Assembly: GCA_019188255.1 (NCBI GenBank)
Contig: JAETXT010000008.1
Location: 3,906,001-3,970,000 of the forward strand
Length of the DNA: 64,000 nt
Reading direction: 5' to 3'
DNA from: Verticillium longisporum
Lineage: Eukaryota; Ascomycota; Sordariomycetes; Glomerellales; Plectosphaerellaceae
Shown here in pieces: positions 42,362 through 55,090 of the stretch. How positions within the stretch are numbered: position 1 is the stretch's first letter; each line of letters starts with the position of its first letter. Made by a program: the position numbers and the translations under genes. A model generated the notes under the pieces. That model had not been told where the DNA came from. It saw only the letters and a list, made by a program, of their open reading frames with translations, and searched no databases.

Positions 42362-42366
42362 TAGTC

Positions 42367-44135
42367 TTAAAGTATTTATAAAGCCCTAATAAAGTAATTA
42401 CTATATTAGGTCCCTAATTCTAATACTTTATAGATAGGGGGCTATAATAATAGTACTCCGATAAGCTAAGAAATAATAGATATTTTCTAGGAAGCCTACT
42501 TTATAGCGACCTCTATTAATATTAGCGAAAACTATTAGATTCTCCTAATTATCGATTAATAGATATAGTAATCCTTTATTACTGATAATTACTTTAGGGG
42601 CGTAGTTAAGAAGGAAATTATTTAAACTATAATCTATTTAGAGGAGTTTTATAAGTTTAATAGTACTTTAAATACCCTAATTAAAGCTTTATATTTATAA
42701 TTTAATATCCTCTAATCCCTTTAATAATAGAATATATATTCTTATAGATTCTATATATTCGATTTAATATATTTAATCTTCTTTAAGGTATTACTCGATA
42801 TAAGGATATTAGCTATATATTTAAACGATAATCTATACAATAAAACTAATTATAATAATTACTTTTATTATTATTAGAAGATTTAGATTAATAAATAATT
42901 TAATCTAAATTAAATTAATTCGCTTATTTATTATATAGGACTTAAATTAATAGAAGCTAATATTATAGACGATAAGGCTACCTTCTAGGGAATTTATAGA
43001 ATAGATAGGCCTATTAATCCTAAATAGGAGGAATTTAAGAAAATAAATAAATCTATAATCCTCTTTAAGAAAGCGCTTATTTAGGATATATAATAGAAGC
43101 TATTTAGTTCCTTATAAGAAGTCGAGGACTCCTTAGAATTAATAGGACTTAGAGACCCTAAAGCTAATAATACTATTAATAAGCCTAATAAGATACTAAG
43201 ATTATAAGTTAATCTTTATAGTTCGCTTAATCTAGCTATATTAATTAAGCTATATAAGAGAACTCGGATTATTATATCTATAGGAAATATCGTAATTATA
43301 AAGCCTTCTATAAAACGTCTAAATTTAAGCTATAAATTAATTCTATTTATTTTACTAAAAGAGAAGACTCTAAGCGCTATAAGTACCCCTACTAAGTCTA
43401 ATTAGGGCAATCTAAGTCTAAACCTATATATTATCCTTAACTTTATAGAAGTTAAATTAGACTCTTAATTAAGATACCCCCTATTAATATATTTAAAGGA
43501 GGAATAGGTAAATTAATATATAGATCCTTATATTATAGCTATTATAAATATTATTATTATAAAGACTATAGCCTATTTATTATTATAATATCTAGGCTAG
43601 GAGGGATAGCCTTAATATTATATTAATTTAGAATAGGATAAAGTATAATAGAGGGCTATTATTAAAGTAGCTCGGGCTTAATTTAATATTAAAGAGCCCC
43701 TATAAAGGCTAGGTCTTTAGAGGCGCTATAGATAATTAGATTTAAGGAATTAAGGGCTAACTCTAGGATATTTATATATATTATAATTACTTTCTTTCCT
43801 TTATTTATAGCTTTAAGGACTTACTTAGTTCTAATTAGGAGAATTTGCCCGTCTTCTTAAAGAAAGGAGGTCCTAATCTTAAGAGATAAGGACTCCTTTA
43901 AGGACGATTAAAACTAAATAGAATAGAAAGGTATAGTTTAATAATAAAGTAATAAAGAATAGCTAATTAAAGAAATAGATATTAATTAGACTTATTATAA
44001 GGACCCCTAAGGGATATATATTATTAATCCGATATTATATATTTAAGGACCTATCTTCTTCCTAAATAACTACTTTATTACTCTAATTAGTTAAAGTTAT
44101 TATTAGCCTTACTTTACTATCTATTTAGAGCTCTT
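42367..44135 (+). repeat. Inner left arm of the giant palindrome (RIP-degenerated)
   Basis: Reverse complement of about 45,640-47,390. It was contiguous with the outer left arm before the Gypsy insertion. Its last 220 bases (43,915-44,135) are a fragment of repeat family A. CpA/TpG are nearly absent. No coding relic identified. Confidence 0.8.
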
Positions 44136-44589
44136 AAATAAAGTTAAAGTAATAAATTAGGGTTTATATAAATAGTAAAGCCCTTTTAATAATTAGATTC
44201 GATTTAGCTAAAATAGAAGTTATTTAATTCTTTAAAGGAAGAATTAATCCCCCCCCCTAATCTAATATAAGAATAGAATAGTCTCGGTTAATATATATAT
44301 AAAATAGCTAGGGATATAGCTTAATAAGTCCTTTTCCTTTATATATTATATAGAAAATAGAATAGCTAAAGCTAGAATATTAGCTAGATATATATAGAAC
44401 TTTAATAAGATTATCTATAGCGCCCCCCTAGGCCTAATATGGAAGGCTATTATTATATATAGAAGTAGCTATAGCTCTAATATAGCTAGTAATAGAATCG
44501 GATCTTAGGGACTAGGTAGGCATTACGCTAGGAATATATAATAGAAGCTATATAGCTATTCTATAAATATAAGATAGATAAATTCTACT
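44136..44589. other. AT-rich centre of the palindrome, left part
   Basis: RIP-type composition, not mirrored on the other side. Nothing recognisable. Confidence 0.5.
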
Positions 44590-44740
44590 ATATAGGTAGG
44601 TAGGCTATATAGGCTTATATAGATCCTAGTATATATAGGCCTATAGGTTAGGCTATATACCTAAGGTAGTTAGGCCTTACGCTAGGCCTTAGGCCTTAGG
44701 TAGGGCTATAGGCTAGGCTATATACTAGGCTATAGGCGGC
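44590..44740. repeat. Irregular short repeats of the TAGGCTATA / TAGGCCTTA type
   Basis: A 150-base run built from variants of TAGGCTATATAGGC and AGGCCTTAGG immediately before the solo LTR, close to the palindrome axis. It ends with GCGGC, the LTR target duplication. Confidence 0.55.
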
Positions 44741-45200
44741 TGTTACGACCTGGCAGCTTCCGAAGAGGGGAACACTGTCAGAGGGTTAGGGTTGCTGTTA
44801 GCAGAAGCTTAGGTTGTGACTCTGAGACGATGTGGTGTCGTAAGGCGTTGCGCACTCGTTACAATGAATACAAGGTAAGACTTAGATTGATCACTGTCGT
44901 GAGAAAGAATGTATCTACAAGTCCAGAATGCCCGTCCTTATATACCCGTTCATCCTGTCCTTGTTGTGTTGGTTAGTGAGCCTATGTTGGATGGCTCACT
45001 GTTAGTTCGTGATCCTCTCCGTGTTGGATCGGGGATCACGGTGATCCTAACAGGTTGGTGATCCATGTTCTTGGATCACCGTTCCTGGTGATCTGGTCAC
45101 GTGACTGCGTGCCAGCCGTTCTTATCTTATCGCTCCCTTTGGCTGTGTCATCCTTCCTAGCTATCCTTGGGTCTTTTGACCTGGTCCTCTGGTTGTTACA
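44741..45200 (-). repeat. Solo LTR of a sibling Gypsy subfamily
   Basis: 460 bp, TGTTACGACC at the left and GGTTGTTACA at the right, flanked by a GCGGC duplication (44,736-44,740 and 45,201-45,205). The left 200 bases closely match the full-length element's LTR; the right half has little similarity apart from short GATCAC-rich pieces. There is no internal region, so the element was lost by LTR-LTR recombination. Composition is not RIP-like. Strand is given by analogy with the full element. Confidence 0.9.
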
Positions 45201-45639
45201 GCGGCCTTAAAGTATAGCTATAGGGCAGGCCCTTCTATTCTATTCTATTTATATTAGCTATTTATATAATAGTAATATTTAAAGTATTCTATAGATCGGA
45301 AATCTAATACCCTAGAAGAATAAAATTAATAATAATAAGGAGGTAAGGGGTTTACCCTTTAATATAGAATAGTTTATAAGATTAAATCGAGAAGATCTAA
45401 AAGACTATTAATATTATAATTAAAGGGGCTCTCCTAATATAAAGGATAATATAGATTCTAATATTACTTAGAGAATTAAATATATTATTAATAACTATAC
45501 TTCTAAATATAATATATATTAAATATATTATAAGATTAAGAATATTAGATATCTATTACCCTTTAATTTTAAGGATTAAGAATTATAAGACCCTAAAGAA
45601 CTATAATAACCCCCCTAGGCCTATAATCCTTATATGTAT
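45201..45639. other. AT-rich centre of the palindrome, right part
   Basis: RIP-type sequence without a counterpart on the left. Nothing recognisable. Confidence 0.5.
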
Positions 45640-47390
45640 AATAAAGTAAAGCTAGTAATAACCTTAATTAATTAAAGTAATAAGTAATTATTTAAAAAAA
45701 AGATATATCCTTAAATATATAATATTAAATTAATAATATATATCCCTTAGAGGTCCTTATAATAAGTCTAGCTAATATCTATTTCCCTAATTAGCTACTC
45801 CTTATTACTTTATTATTAAACTATACCTTTCTACCCTACCTAGTTTTAATTATCTTTAAAGGAGTCCTTATCTCTTAAGATTAGGACCTCCTTTCTTTAA
45901 GAAGATAAATAGGTTCTCCTAATTAGAACTAAGCGAGTCCCTAAAGTTATAAATAAAGGAAAGAAGGTAATTATAATATATATAAATATCCTAGAATTAG
46001 CCCTTAATTCCTTAAGTCCGATTATCTAGGGCATTTCTAAAGGCCTAGCCTTTATAGGGGCTCTTTAATATTAAGCTAAGCCTAAGCTACTTTAATAATA
46101 GCTTTCTATTATACTTTATCCTATTCTAAACTAATATAATATCGAGGCTATCCCTCCTAGCCTAGATATTATAATAGTAAATAAGCTATAATCCCTATAG
46201 TAATAGTATTTACGATAATTATAATATAAAGATCTATATATTAACTTACTTATTCCTCCTTTAAGTATACTAATAGGGGATATCCTAATTAAGAATTTAG
46301 CTTAACCTTTATAAAGTTAAGGATAATATATAGGTTTAGATTTAAATTACCCTAATTAGACCTAATAAGGGTACTTAGAGTATTTAGAGTCTTCTCTTTT
46401 AATAGGATAGATAGAATTAATTTATAGCTTAAACTTAAACGTTTTATAAAGGGCTTTATAATTATAATACTTCCTATAAATATAATAATCCGAATTCTCT
46501 TATATAATTTAATTAATATAACTGGATTAAGCGAATTATAAAGGTTAATCTATAATCGTAATATCTTATTAAGCTTATTAATAATATTATTAGCTCTAGG
46601 GTCTCTAAGTCCTATTAATTCTAAGGAGTCCTCGACTTCTTATAAGGAATTAAATAGCTTCTATTATATATCCTAAATAGGCGCTTTCTTAAAGAGGCTT
46701 ATAGATTTATTTATCTTCTCGAATTCCTCCTATTTAGGACTAATAGGCCTATTTATTCTATAAATTCCCTAGAAAGTAGCTTTATCGTCTATAATATTAG
46801 CTTCTATTAGTTTAAGTCCTATATAATAGATAAATGAATTAACTTAGCTTAGATTAAATTATTTATTAATCTAAGTCTTCTAATAATAATAAAAGTAATT
46901 ATTATAATTAGCTTTATTATATAGGTTATCGTTTAAATATATAGCTAATATCCTTATATTAAATAATCCCTTAAAGAAGCCTAAGTAAGCTAAATCGAGT
47001 ATATAGAGTCTATAAAAGTATATACTCTATTATTAAGGGGACTAGAAGATATTAAACTATAAACGTAAAGCCTTAATTAGGGTATCTAAGATATTATTAA
47101 ACCTATAAAACTCCTTTAAATAGATTATAGCTTAAATAATTTCCTTCTTAATTATACTCCTAAAGTAACTATTAATAGTAAAGGATTATTATATTTATTA
47201 ATCGATAATTAGGAGAATCTAATAGTTTTCGTTAATATTAATAGAAATCGCTATAAAATAGGCTTCCTAGAATATATCTATTATTTCTTAGCTTATCGGA
47301 GTACTATTATTATAGCCCCTTATCTATAAAGTATTAGAATTAGGGACCTAATATAGTAATTACTTTATTAAGGCTTTATAAGTACTTTAA
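45640..47390 (-). repeat. Inner right arm of the giant palindrome
   Basis: Reverse complement of 42,367-44,135, with scattered C/T and G/A differences. Its right end passes without interruption into the outer arm at the point where the left arm is split by the Gypsy element, showing the empty site G-C-T-A-T-T-A-G-T-C-T-T-A-A-A-G in reverse. Confidence 0.8.
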
Positions 47391-49320
47391 GACTAATAGC
47401 TATCTCCTAAATAGAGAGCTATATATTCTTTTCTATATTATTATATATTAAAACTAAATAAGATTTATCTTCTTAGCTAGCTATATCCTAGCCCTAGCTA
47501 TTAGGAGGGAGGTATTTACTAACCCTTATTAATATAATTCCTCTAAGATATAGGTTAGAGATAGAAATAATAAGCTTCCTTAAGAAGTTAGTCTAATTAG
47601 GAAATAAGGAGGTATAAAGTATTCTATATAGATTATAAGATTCTAGAAAGAGTAATTAAATAGTACTATTACTAGGCCTCGTTTAATAAGATAGCTAGAC
47701 TCCTAAAATATATTTTTAGCCTATTTTTACTTTCTATTACTTCTATTTATCTAATATTAAGTATTTTTATAAAGTCTAATTAATATATTAATTAAATTAA
47801 TTCCTTTTAAGGGAATCGATATAAATTCTATTAAATATAATATTAAAGTAATTAAATATATTATAATTAATTTAGAATTATTTATTTTCTAGATTAAATA
47901 TAAGCTTATCTAAGGGCATTATTATTATCGAGATAAGTATAGGCTTTAGTTAATTAGGGGAAATAGGGAAGAGCGCTTCTTAGTTAATTTATAATATAGG
48001 AATTCTAAATAGATTAAAGGGGTTAATCCTTATAGCTATTAGAATAATAGAATAATTCTTATAAATAGTATCTTTATATAATATATAATTACTTTTAAAT
48101 ATCTTAATAAATAATTAAGGGAATTATATTAAAAGTAAATAAAAAGGAAAAAGTAGAATAAATTATAAATAAAAAAAGTAGAAGGAGAGGAGAGGTTATA
48201 ATAAAAAGAAAGAAGGAAAGGGTAATATTTAGAGAATAAAATAATAAATTATATTATTACTTTAATTAAATTATTTATAAATAGGAAGAATATCTAATAA
48301 GTAAATAGAGAAGGTTTATAAATATAGTATTTATATTCGAGAGAGAAAGAGGTTCTTTAATTAAAGTAAGAGTTTCCCTTCCTTTTTATAATAATAGATT
48401 ATAAAGTCGATTATTCTATTAAGAGGCTATTAATTCTAAGTAATTTAATAATAAATTATTATTTTAATTAAGAAAGAAGGGGGTTAATAAATCTATTAAG
48501 AGGTTATTAATTTAAAATAATTAAGTTAAATAGTATTATCCTATTTATTATTTTATTTTCGCTTTACCCTTTTTTAAAAGCTATAGGAATTATTATATTC
48601 TTTTTCCTTCTTCTTTTTTATTATTTAAATATTATTTATTAATAATACTATTATAAGTTCTTCTAATTAGAAATCGTAATTCCTTTTAAATTAAACTCTT
48701 AAGCTTTATATTATTAAGGACGATTATTCTAATAATTAACCTTAGCTATATAAGCTTAATAGTTAGCTCGAGAAGAAGAAATCTAAATATATAATAGATA
48801 TTAACGATTTCTATATTCTTATAAATTCTATTCCTCTAATTAGGAGCTATTCTATATATTAATTAATACATTTTTAGCTATTAATTTATTTTATATAATA
48901 GGCTTTTATAAATAATTAAAGGAAAGATAGCGATCCCCTTCCTTAATACTTTAAGCTTATTCTTAAATAATTTATCTTTAATATTAACTCTTAATCTAAT
49001 ATTATCGAGTAATTCTAGAGGGTAATAAAGTAAATATACTAGAATATTAATAATACCTCTTTATTTCTTAATATTTATAAGAATCGGAAGCTATTAATAC
49101 TTAATAGTTTCCCTAATTAAGTATTCTATTGTTATATCTTTATTATTTCCGAACTAAATAGGCCTTTTAAATCGTTCTTTATTAAGATTATTTATTATCG
49201 CTTAGCTCTATTCTCGCTAATTATATAAAGTTTTAATAATATTAATCGTAATTCTTATAAAAGATATAAAGAGAATTAATAATCGACTTTCTTAGCTTCT
49301 CATTAAATTAATATTATATA

Positions 49321-49366
49321 ACGTAATCCACAAGCGAGTGGTTCACCCATGCGAGTGGTTCACTTC
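49321..49366 (+). repeat. Left terminal inverted repeat
   Basis: 46 bases with an internal duplication of GCGAGTGGTTCAC, a likely pair of transposase binding sites. Confidence 0.9.
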
Positions 49367-49427
49367 ACCCCGACCCGACAAACATTCCGAGGAAAACCTC
49401 AACCCAAACGCCGTAAATCAATTAAAA

Positions 49428-51082
49428 TCACTCCTCCTCGTCTTTTGCAGACGATGAGATAGCTACCTGACAAGTTCTCGCGTTGTGGCCGGTCTTCCCG
49501 CATACGCTACAGCATCGTTTCTTCGGCTGGGACCACGACGCGGGACCCGGGTTCTGCAGCGTTTCCTCTTTTATCTGGATATCTACTTCCTTCTGAGCAA
49601 TCTTGTCCTGTCCCTCGCCTACAGCCATGCTTCCTCCTTCCCGGAGACGTAGCTTTTTGGCCCTCCGGCGTCGGCTTAGTGTAGCATTTTCCTCTCGAAG
49701 GATCATAACCTCTGACTTCAAAAGAGCGATCTGGTGCATAACACCCCGCGTCCCCTTCGCAAGATAGTCAACAGCATCTAAAATTGACGTTGGGGAGCTT
49801 CCCTGGTGGCGTGAGATTCGCCCTTTGATGAAGTCAGTCTGGGAACCTGCCTCGAGCAGGTTAGTGGGCGTCTTAGAGACCCAAGAATCACGCTCCCCGT
49901 GGGACGTCCCCGGAGGCGTCGTCGTCCTCAACCTCACATCCAGCTTTGACAGGACTGTTTCCGGGTTATGGGGGACAAGCCCCGCTCCTCGAAAGCCTCC
50001 CTGGATGTTTTTTCTGTCATTGCTTGCTGAAATGCAGCCGAAAACGCCGGGAAGAAGTCCTCTTTGCTGATGTGCGTTGTACCCGCCCTCATCCTATCCT
50101 CGATTTGCCGACCGTATGCTTTCTTTAGTGGGCCAAAACACCCAACATCGAGAGGCTGGAGTAGATGTGACGAATGAGGAGGCATACAGAGTGTGATGAT
50201 GTTGTTCTCCTTGCAGTAGAGTTCGAAGTCGACCGAGTGGTGACTTTCGTGGCCATCCAGGATCAGTAGGCGATAACCGCCCGAAGTACGGGACTTTGTA
50301 TGCCTGTCAAAATGCCGAATCCATTCCAGACCAATATCATTCGTCGCCCAGCCGTTTGGAGATGTTGCGATTCTCCAGTCGCGAGAAATCGCGTCGTCCT
50401 GGTACCAGCTCGAGAGGTGGTACTTGCCCGAAACCACGATGAACGGCGGGACGGAGAAACCCAACGCGCCAACGCCCTGGATCACCGTAACCCATTCCCG
50501 GTTGCCTGGCTGCCTCATCTTCACATTGGACCGTCTTTCCGAACTGGTCACGACCATTCCGTTGGCGATAACGCCCATCTGGAAGCCGGTCTCGTCAAAG
50601 TTGTACATGTCAGCCTCTTGGATGCCGTACTTGGCGATCATGTTATGCACGAGGCGGAACCACGCGTTTATCGCGTCCGGATCTTCGCATTGGGCCCTCT
50701 TGTAGTCGTACTTGCGAAAGAAACGCGTCCGGAGCTCTGGTTGCCGTTTGACGAAGTTTGCGGCCCAGTTCTTCCCGACGCGTGGCGCGTCACGGTCGGC
50801 AAGCAGGCGATTCGCCATATCTCCGACCTCACCCAACCGGGGAGGGTAAGATCGCGCATCTAGGTCAAGGATATATTCGACAATAGTTTTCTCTTCTAGT
50901 ACTGTTAATTTGGCAGAATTGGGCGGGCTTTCGCGTCGGGAGGGTTTGCCCTTCTGGCGTCGGAGGAGCGTCGTTAAGGGGACGGTGTAGATCCTCGCAG
51001 CACTCCGGGCGCTTAGGTTCGGGTCATTGTCCATAGCTTGGATAGCAAGGAATAATTGACCTTCTTTTGAAAGAGTCTCCAT
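49428..51082 (-). pseudogene. Pogo/Fot1-type transposase with a C-terminal zinc knuckle, one frameshift
   Basis: ATG at 51082. Residues 6-45 form a psq-type helix-turn-helix, 62-130 a CENP-B-type DNA-binding domain (N-W-A-A-N-F-V-K-R). The catalytic core has D163 (Y-N-F-D-E-T-G-F), D276 (L-I-L-D-G-H-E-S-H) and D312 (H-L-L-Q-P-L-D-V-G), a DDD triad of the pogo/Fot1 group. After A-F-E-E the frame stops at 49934 while the other frame gives A-G-L-V-P-H-N-P-E-T-V-L-S-K-L-D, the usual family continuation, so one base is missing near 49,984-49,988. The second frame runs to 49428 with a coiled coil and C-S-V-C-G-K-T-G-H-N-A-R-T-C, a CCHC knuckle. The full protein would be about 551 residues. The lesion removes the C-terminal third but leaves the catalytic core. 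Confidence 0.88.
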
Positions 51083-51134
51083 CGCGGGCGGAGGTGGAAT
51101 CTGTAGAATTCAGGTGTAGGTCGTGGGCCCGGGC

Positions 51135-51180
51135 GAAGTGAACCACTCGCTTGGGTGAACCACTCGCTTGTGGATTACGT
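51135..51180 (-). repeat. Right terminal inverted repeat
   Basis: Inverted partner of 49321-49366 with one mismatch; carries the same internal duplication. Confidence 0.9.
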
Positions 51181-52500
51181 TATCCCTATTTCTAATATAT
51201 TACCTTTCCTAATTATATTAATTATATTAATTATATTTATAAAGAATATAAATATAGCTTCTAGAATAGCCCTTCTAACTTTATTTAAATACCTTAAAAG
51301 GGGTATATATATCCTAAGTCTAAGGTTATTTTCTATAACCCGATTAAAGCCCTTAATTAGAATCCTCTTCTTTATTAGGACGAGTTCGATAACCCTCTTA
51401 ATCCTATTTATAGTCCTCGGAGCTTAACCTTTTACTATTACTCTATTTCTAAGCTATTAGAGCTTATAAGGAGATAATAGCTTAATTAAGACCCTATATT
51501 AATATTTAACTTTAAGTCTTATATCTTTATAAATAATTAATTTATTATAGATAAGATTAGGGAAAATATACTTAATAATTAAGCTAAGATTTTATAGAGG
51601 ATAAAGTAAATATTCTAGGTTCTAAGGAGGATAATATAATTAGGGTAATAGTAAGGTTTATAGGGCTATTAATTATAAAGTAAATACTTTATATTAATAT
51701 AATTATATTTATAAATAGTATTTTATATATTAATTAATATATTTATAATATAATTATCTAATTCTAATCTAAATTAGCTATTTAAGTCTTAAATAATATA
51801 ATTAAATTAACCTATATATCTATATTATAGTATATCTTTATTATTTATCCTAATTCTATTCGTCCCTAATACTTAGTTAGGAATTCTATACTTAAGTTAA
51901 TATCTAATTAGGATAAATTAAATAAAAGATAATAGTAGATTATATTATAATTAAGGGAATAGTATAATAAAAATTATAGATATAATAGGAATTAAGCTAG
52001 GGAATAAGAATATAAAATATCGATATTATATATATTTAGTATTTTAGGACTATTATATTCTAAGTATATTATATTATTTATAAGCTAAAAGAGAGAAGGA
52101 AAGAATAGAAAAGATAAAATAAAAGTAAGAAAATTAAGGAAAGAGCTAAAATATCTTAAATATTTAATAATATTATAGGGAATATAATTAAATTATTAAT
52201 AAAAGGGAAAAGTATAAACTATATTAAGACTTAATATCCTATTAATATATAAATTCCCTTAATTATATTATATTAATATAATTAGTAAATATCTTAAATT
52301 ATTCCTAATTAATATCGTTTACTTTAAAGTATATACTTTTATTAAATAGGCCCTAGATTTATACTTCTAAATAGGTATATTATTTATATTACTATAATTT
52401 AATACTAAATACTTAAATCTATTCTATAATAAGTTCTTAGAGCTATCTAGATTATTAAAGAAGGTTATCTAGAAGTATAGAGGAGCCCTCGGGGTTAATC

Positions 52501-53289
52501 GTTTTATCGGTATCCTAGTTTTCACTAATCGAATTAGAATATACTAGATAGGTATTAACTTAATTAAGGGAATAAGGTCCTTCTAGTACTTCGTCCTATA
52601 ATATAATAGCCTCGAGCATTCTCGTAAGTTCTTCTTCGTAGTCTTTTATAAGTAATTCTTCGCTTTTAGGTTCCTATTAGCTATTTAGGTCTAGGATGAA
52701 CTTTTTAAGCTAGTAGCTTATATAAATAACCCCTTAAATAAGTTCCCCTCCTATTATTTCTAGCCTAAATAAGAGGTTCCTAGATATAGTTAAGGTAATT
52801 CTAAATAGGCCTTATTAATAGGGGTTAAGCTTTATATTTCTCGATATATTTATTATTTATTTAACGTTATAGATAAGGACTACGTCCTTAGTTTAGAGCT
52901 TCTAGGTATAGAGTTAAATAGTATTTCAGCGATTTAACCCCTTAGTCCTAATATACTATTAATAGTTAAGTATTCGAATCGCTTAAGTCCTATTAAGTTT
53001 AAGCTAGGAAAAGGCCCTTTTTATAGGTAAACTTAGGTATTAGCTATAGTAGGCATAGGTTTATTCCCCTAATTAGTTATTATAAGGGTTCCGAGGCTAG
53101 GTTACTTGCTTTTACCTTCTTTAGCTATCGATTAGGGTCTATCGTTTATTATTATTTCTTATTATTTTTAGTTTTATATATATTGATTTTTACTAGGGAA
53201 GAGGGGGGTTATAGAGGAAGGAGGTCGAGGCTACCTTCGAGGAATCGAGTCGCTTTATATAAGCTTCGCTACGGCCTCCCCTATCTTAG
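52501..53289. other. AT-rich spacer without left-arm counterpart
   Basis: About 790 bases of RIP-type sequence between the outer palindrome arm and repeat family A. On the left the corresponding join is only a few tens of bases. Content not identified. Confidence 0.5.
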
Positions 53290-55090
53290 TATTATATAAC
53301 CTATTATAGGGTCCTAATACTATAATTAGGGGAATATAACTATTATAGATTATTTATATTATATATATAGCTAGTTAGCTATATATATTACTTATATATA
53401 AGGCTCGTCTACTACTTATATTATTTATATATAAAGCTTATCTATTATTTATATTATTTATATATAAGGCTCATCTACTATTTATATTATTTATATTATA
53501 TATATAGCTAATCGGCTATATATATTATTTATAAGTCTTATATATTTATAAAATTATAATATTATTTTAATAACTAACTACTATTAGGTTAAGCGAGATA
53601 AGATAACTTCCTTTCTTCCTTTAATTAATAGAACTTAAAGCTAAAGCCTACTATATTATTAAATTCTTACTTAGTTAGTAATAAATAGAAGTTTTATAGG
53701 CTCCCTTATACCCTTCTAGATTAATGACCTCGTCTATTACCCTAATCGGTCTATTATTATTATCTAATTATATTTATTAATTTATCTATTTTATTCTATA
53801 ATCCTTTTTACTTCTCTTATAATAGTATTCATCTAATAGTCTAGCTACTATTCTCTATTTAAGTCTTTTAATAAGTCTTTTATATTAAGATTAAATCTAA
53901 CCTTATTTAAGGGGTCTAATTAGGCTAATAGATTATATTAAAGGTATATAAGAGAGATAATCCGCTTTAGAGTACTAATTAAAGTAGGGCTAGTAATAAC
54001 CTTAACTAATTAGGGCAATATAGTAGTTATTTAAGAAGAAGATAGGTCCTTGAATATATAGTATCGGATTGATAATATATATCCTTTAGGGGTCCTTATA
54101 ATGAGTCTAGCTAATGTCCGTTTCCCTAATTAGCTACTCCTTATTACCTTATCGCTAAGCTATACCTTTCTACCCTGCCTAGTTTTAATAGCTACGTCTA
54201 TCCCGGACTTCCCTAGACCTATATTATACCCTTATATTCATACTCCGAACCTAGTACTAGACTTGAAGGAGAATATAATAAAGGAATTTAAGATATAAAT
54301 AGTTAACCTCCTATAGATATATTTACTTATCTTTATAAATAAGTTATAGGCTAAGAATAAGACTAATTATAACTTCCTAATCTTCGAAAGTAATTATAGG
54401 ACTCTAATATATAAAGGATACTAGCTATTATCGAGAGCTAAAGTCTTTAATACTAAGATTAAAGGAGTAAGGGTAGGATTAAAGGAATACTTAAGCCTTT
54501 ATATAGATAGGATAATAACCGAGGTAATAATATATATAGATAGTATATTAATAATATAGTACTTTAATAGAACCCCCTTAATCTCCTTCTAAGAAGTAAT
54601 ACTAGACTTTAGAAGGATATAATAGGAAGTACCTATCCTAGTTAATATTAAATAATCCTTAGACTATTAAAGCATTATAGAGAACGAGATAGTAGATATT
54701 CTAATAAAGAGGGGAATAGTATCCCCTTTTAGTAATAATAGCCCCCCGACCTTTAATTATCTATATAGGATATTAAAAAAAGAATATTAATAAGTATTCG
54801 TATTAAGAGGGCTTTACTACTTATATAACCCCTAATTCATTACTTTAGCTACGCCTAAGAGCTCTAAATAAATAGGGTAGGTAATATAAGACTTATAATA
54901 ATTATTTTATTATCTCTCTAAATTACTACTACCTACGTAAATTAGATATACCTATCTAATTCACCGATTACGTAAGCTATGAATTACGTACTCCTAAGAG
55001 CTATAAATCCCAGCCCCGGTAATTACTATATCGGTGAATCCTATATAGTAATTACTAATCTAGGTAATCCCCTAATATTAGTTTAATACT
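53290..55090 (-). repeat. Repeat family A, inverted copy with LINE RNase H relic
   Basis: 53,290-54,200 mirrors 31,312-32,260 (including the minisatellite at about 53,370-53,525), and 54,870-55,090 mirrors 31,085-31,312. Between them, 54,200-54,870 has no counterpart on the left and reads on the plus strand as a degraded LINE-type RNase H: A-K-V-F-N-T-K-I-K-G near 54,440, L-S-L-Y-I-D-R-I-I-T-E near 54,495, I-Y-I-D-S near 54,530, and I-E-N-E-I-V-D-I-L-I-K-R-G near 54,675, where active copies have the G-N-E-x-A-D-x-L-A motif. Confidence 0.65.

Larger units (their letters stand above)
49321..51180 (-). mobile_element. Fot1/pogo-like DNA transposon with 46-bp terminal inverted repeats
   Basis: 1,860 bp flanked by TA (49,319-49,320 and 51,181-51,182). 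Both ends begin ACGTAATCCACAAGCGAG and match over about 46 bases with one difference (T or A in C-C-C-W-G-C-G-A-G-T). Each terminal repeat contains GCGAGTGGTTCAC twice. It encodes a DDD transposase on the minus strand. Composition is normal within the AT-rich arm, and the mirrored left arm lacks it, so it inserted after RIP and after the palindrome formed. Confidence 0.93.
47391..52500 (-). repeat. Outer right arm of the giant palindrome, split by a Fot1-like element
   Basis: 47,391-49,320 and 51,183-52,500 together mirror 32,265-35,536. RIP-type composition. The split is exact and leaves TA on both sides of the inserted transposon. Confidence 0.8.

Noticed and set aside
44590..44740. Possible internal telomere repeat (TAGG-rich)
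   Set aside because: Units are irregular and do not match TTAGGG arrays.
51155..51427. Hydrophobic 90-codon frame (I/L/F-rich)
   Set aside because: Starts in the transposon terminal repeat and continues in AT-rich RIP sequence; Ile/Leu/Phe content reflects base composition.
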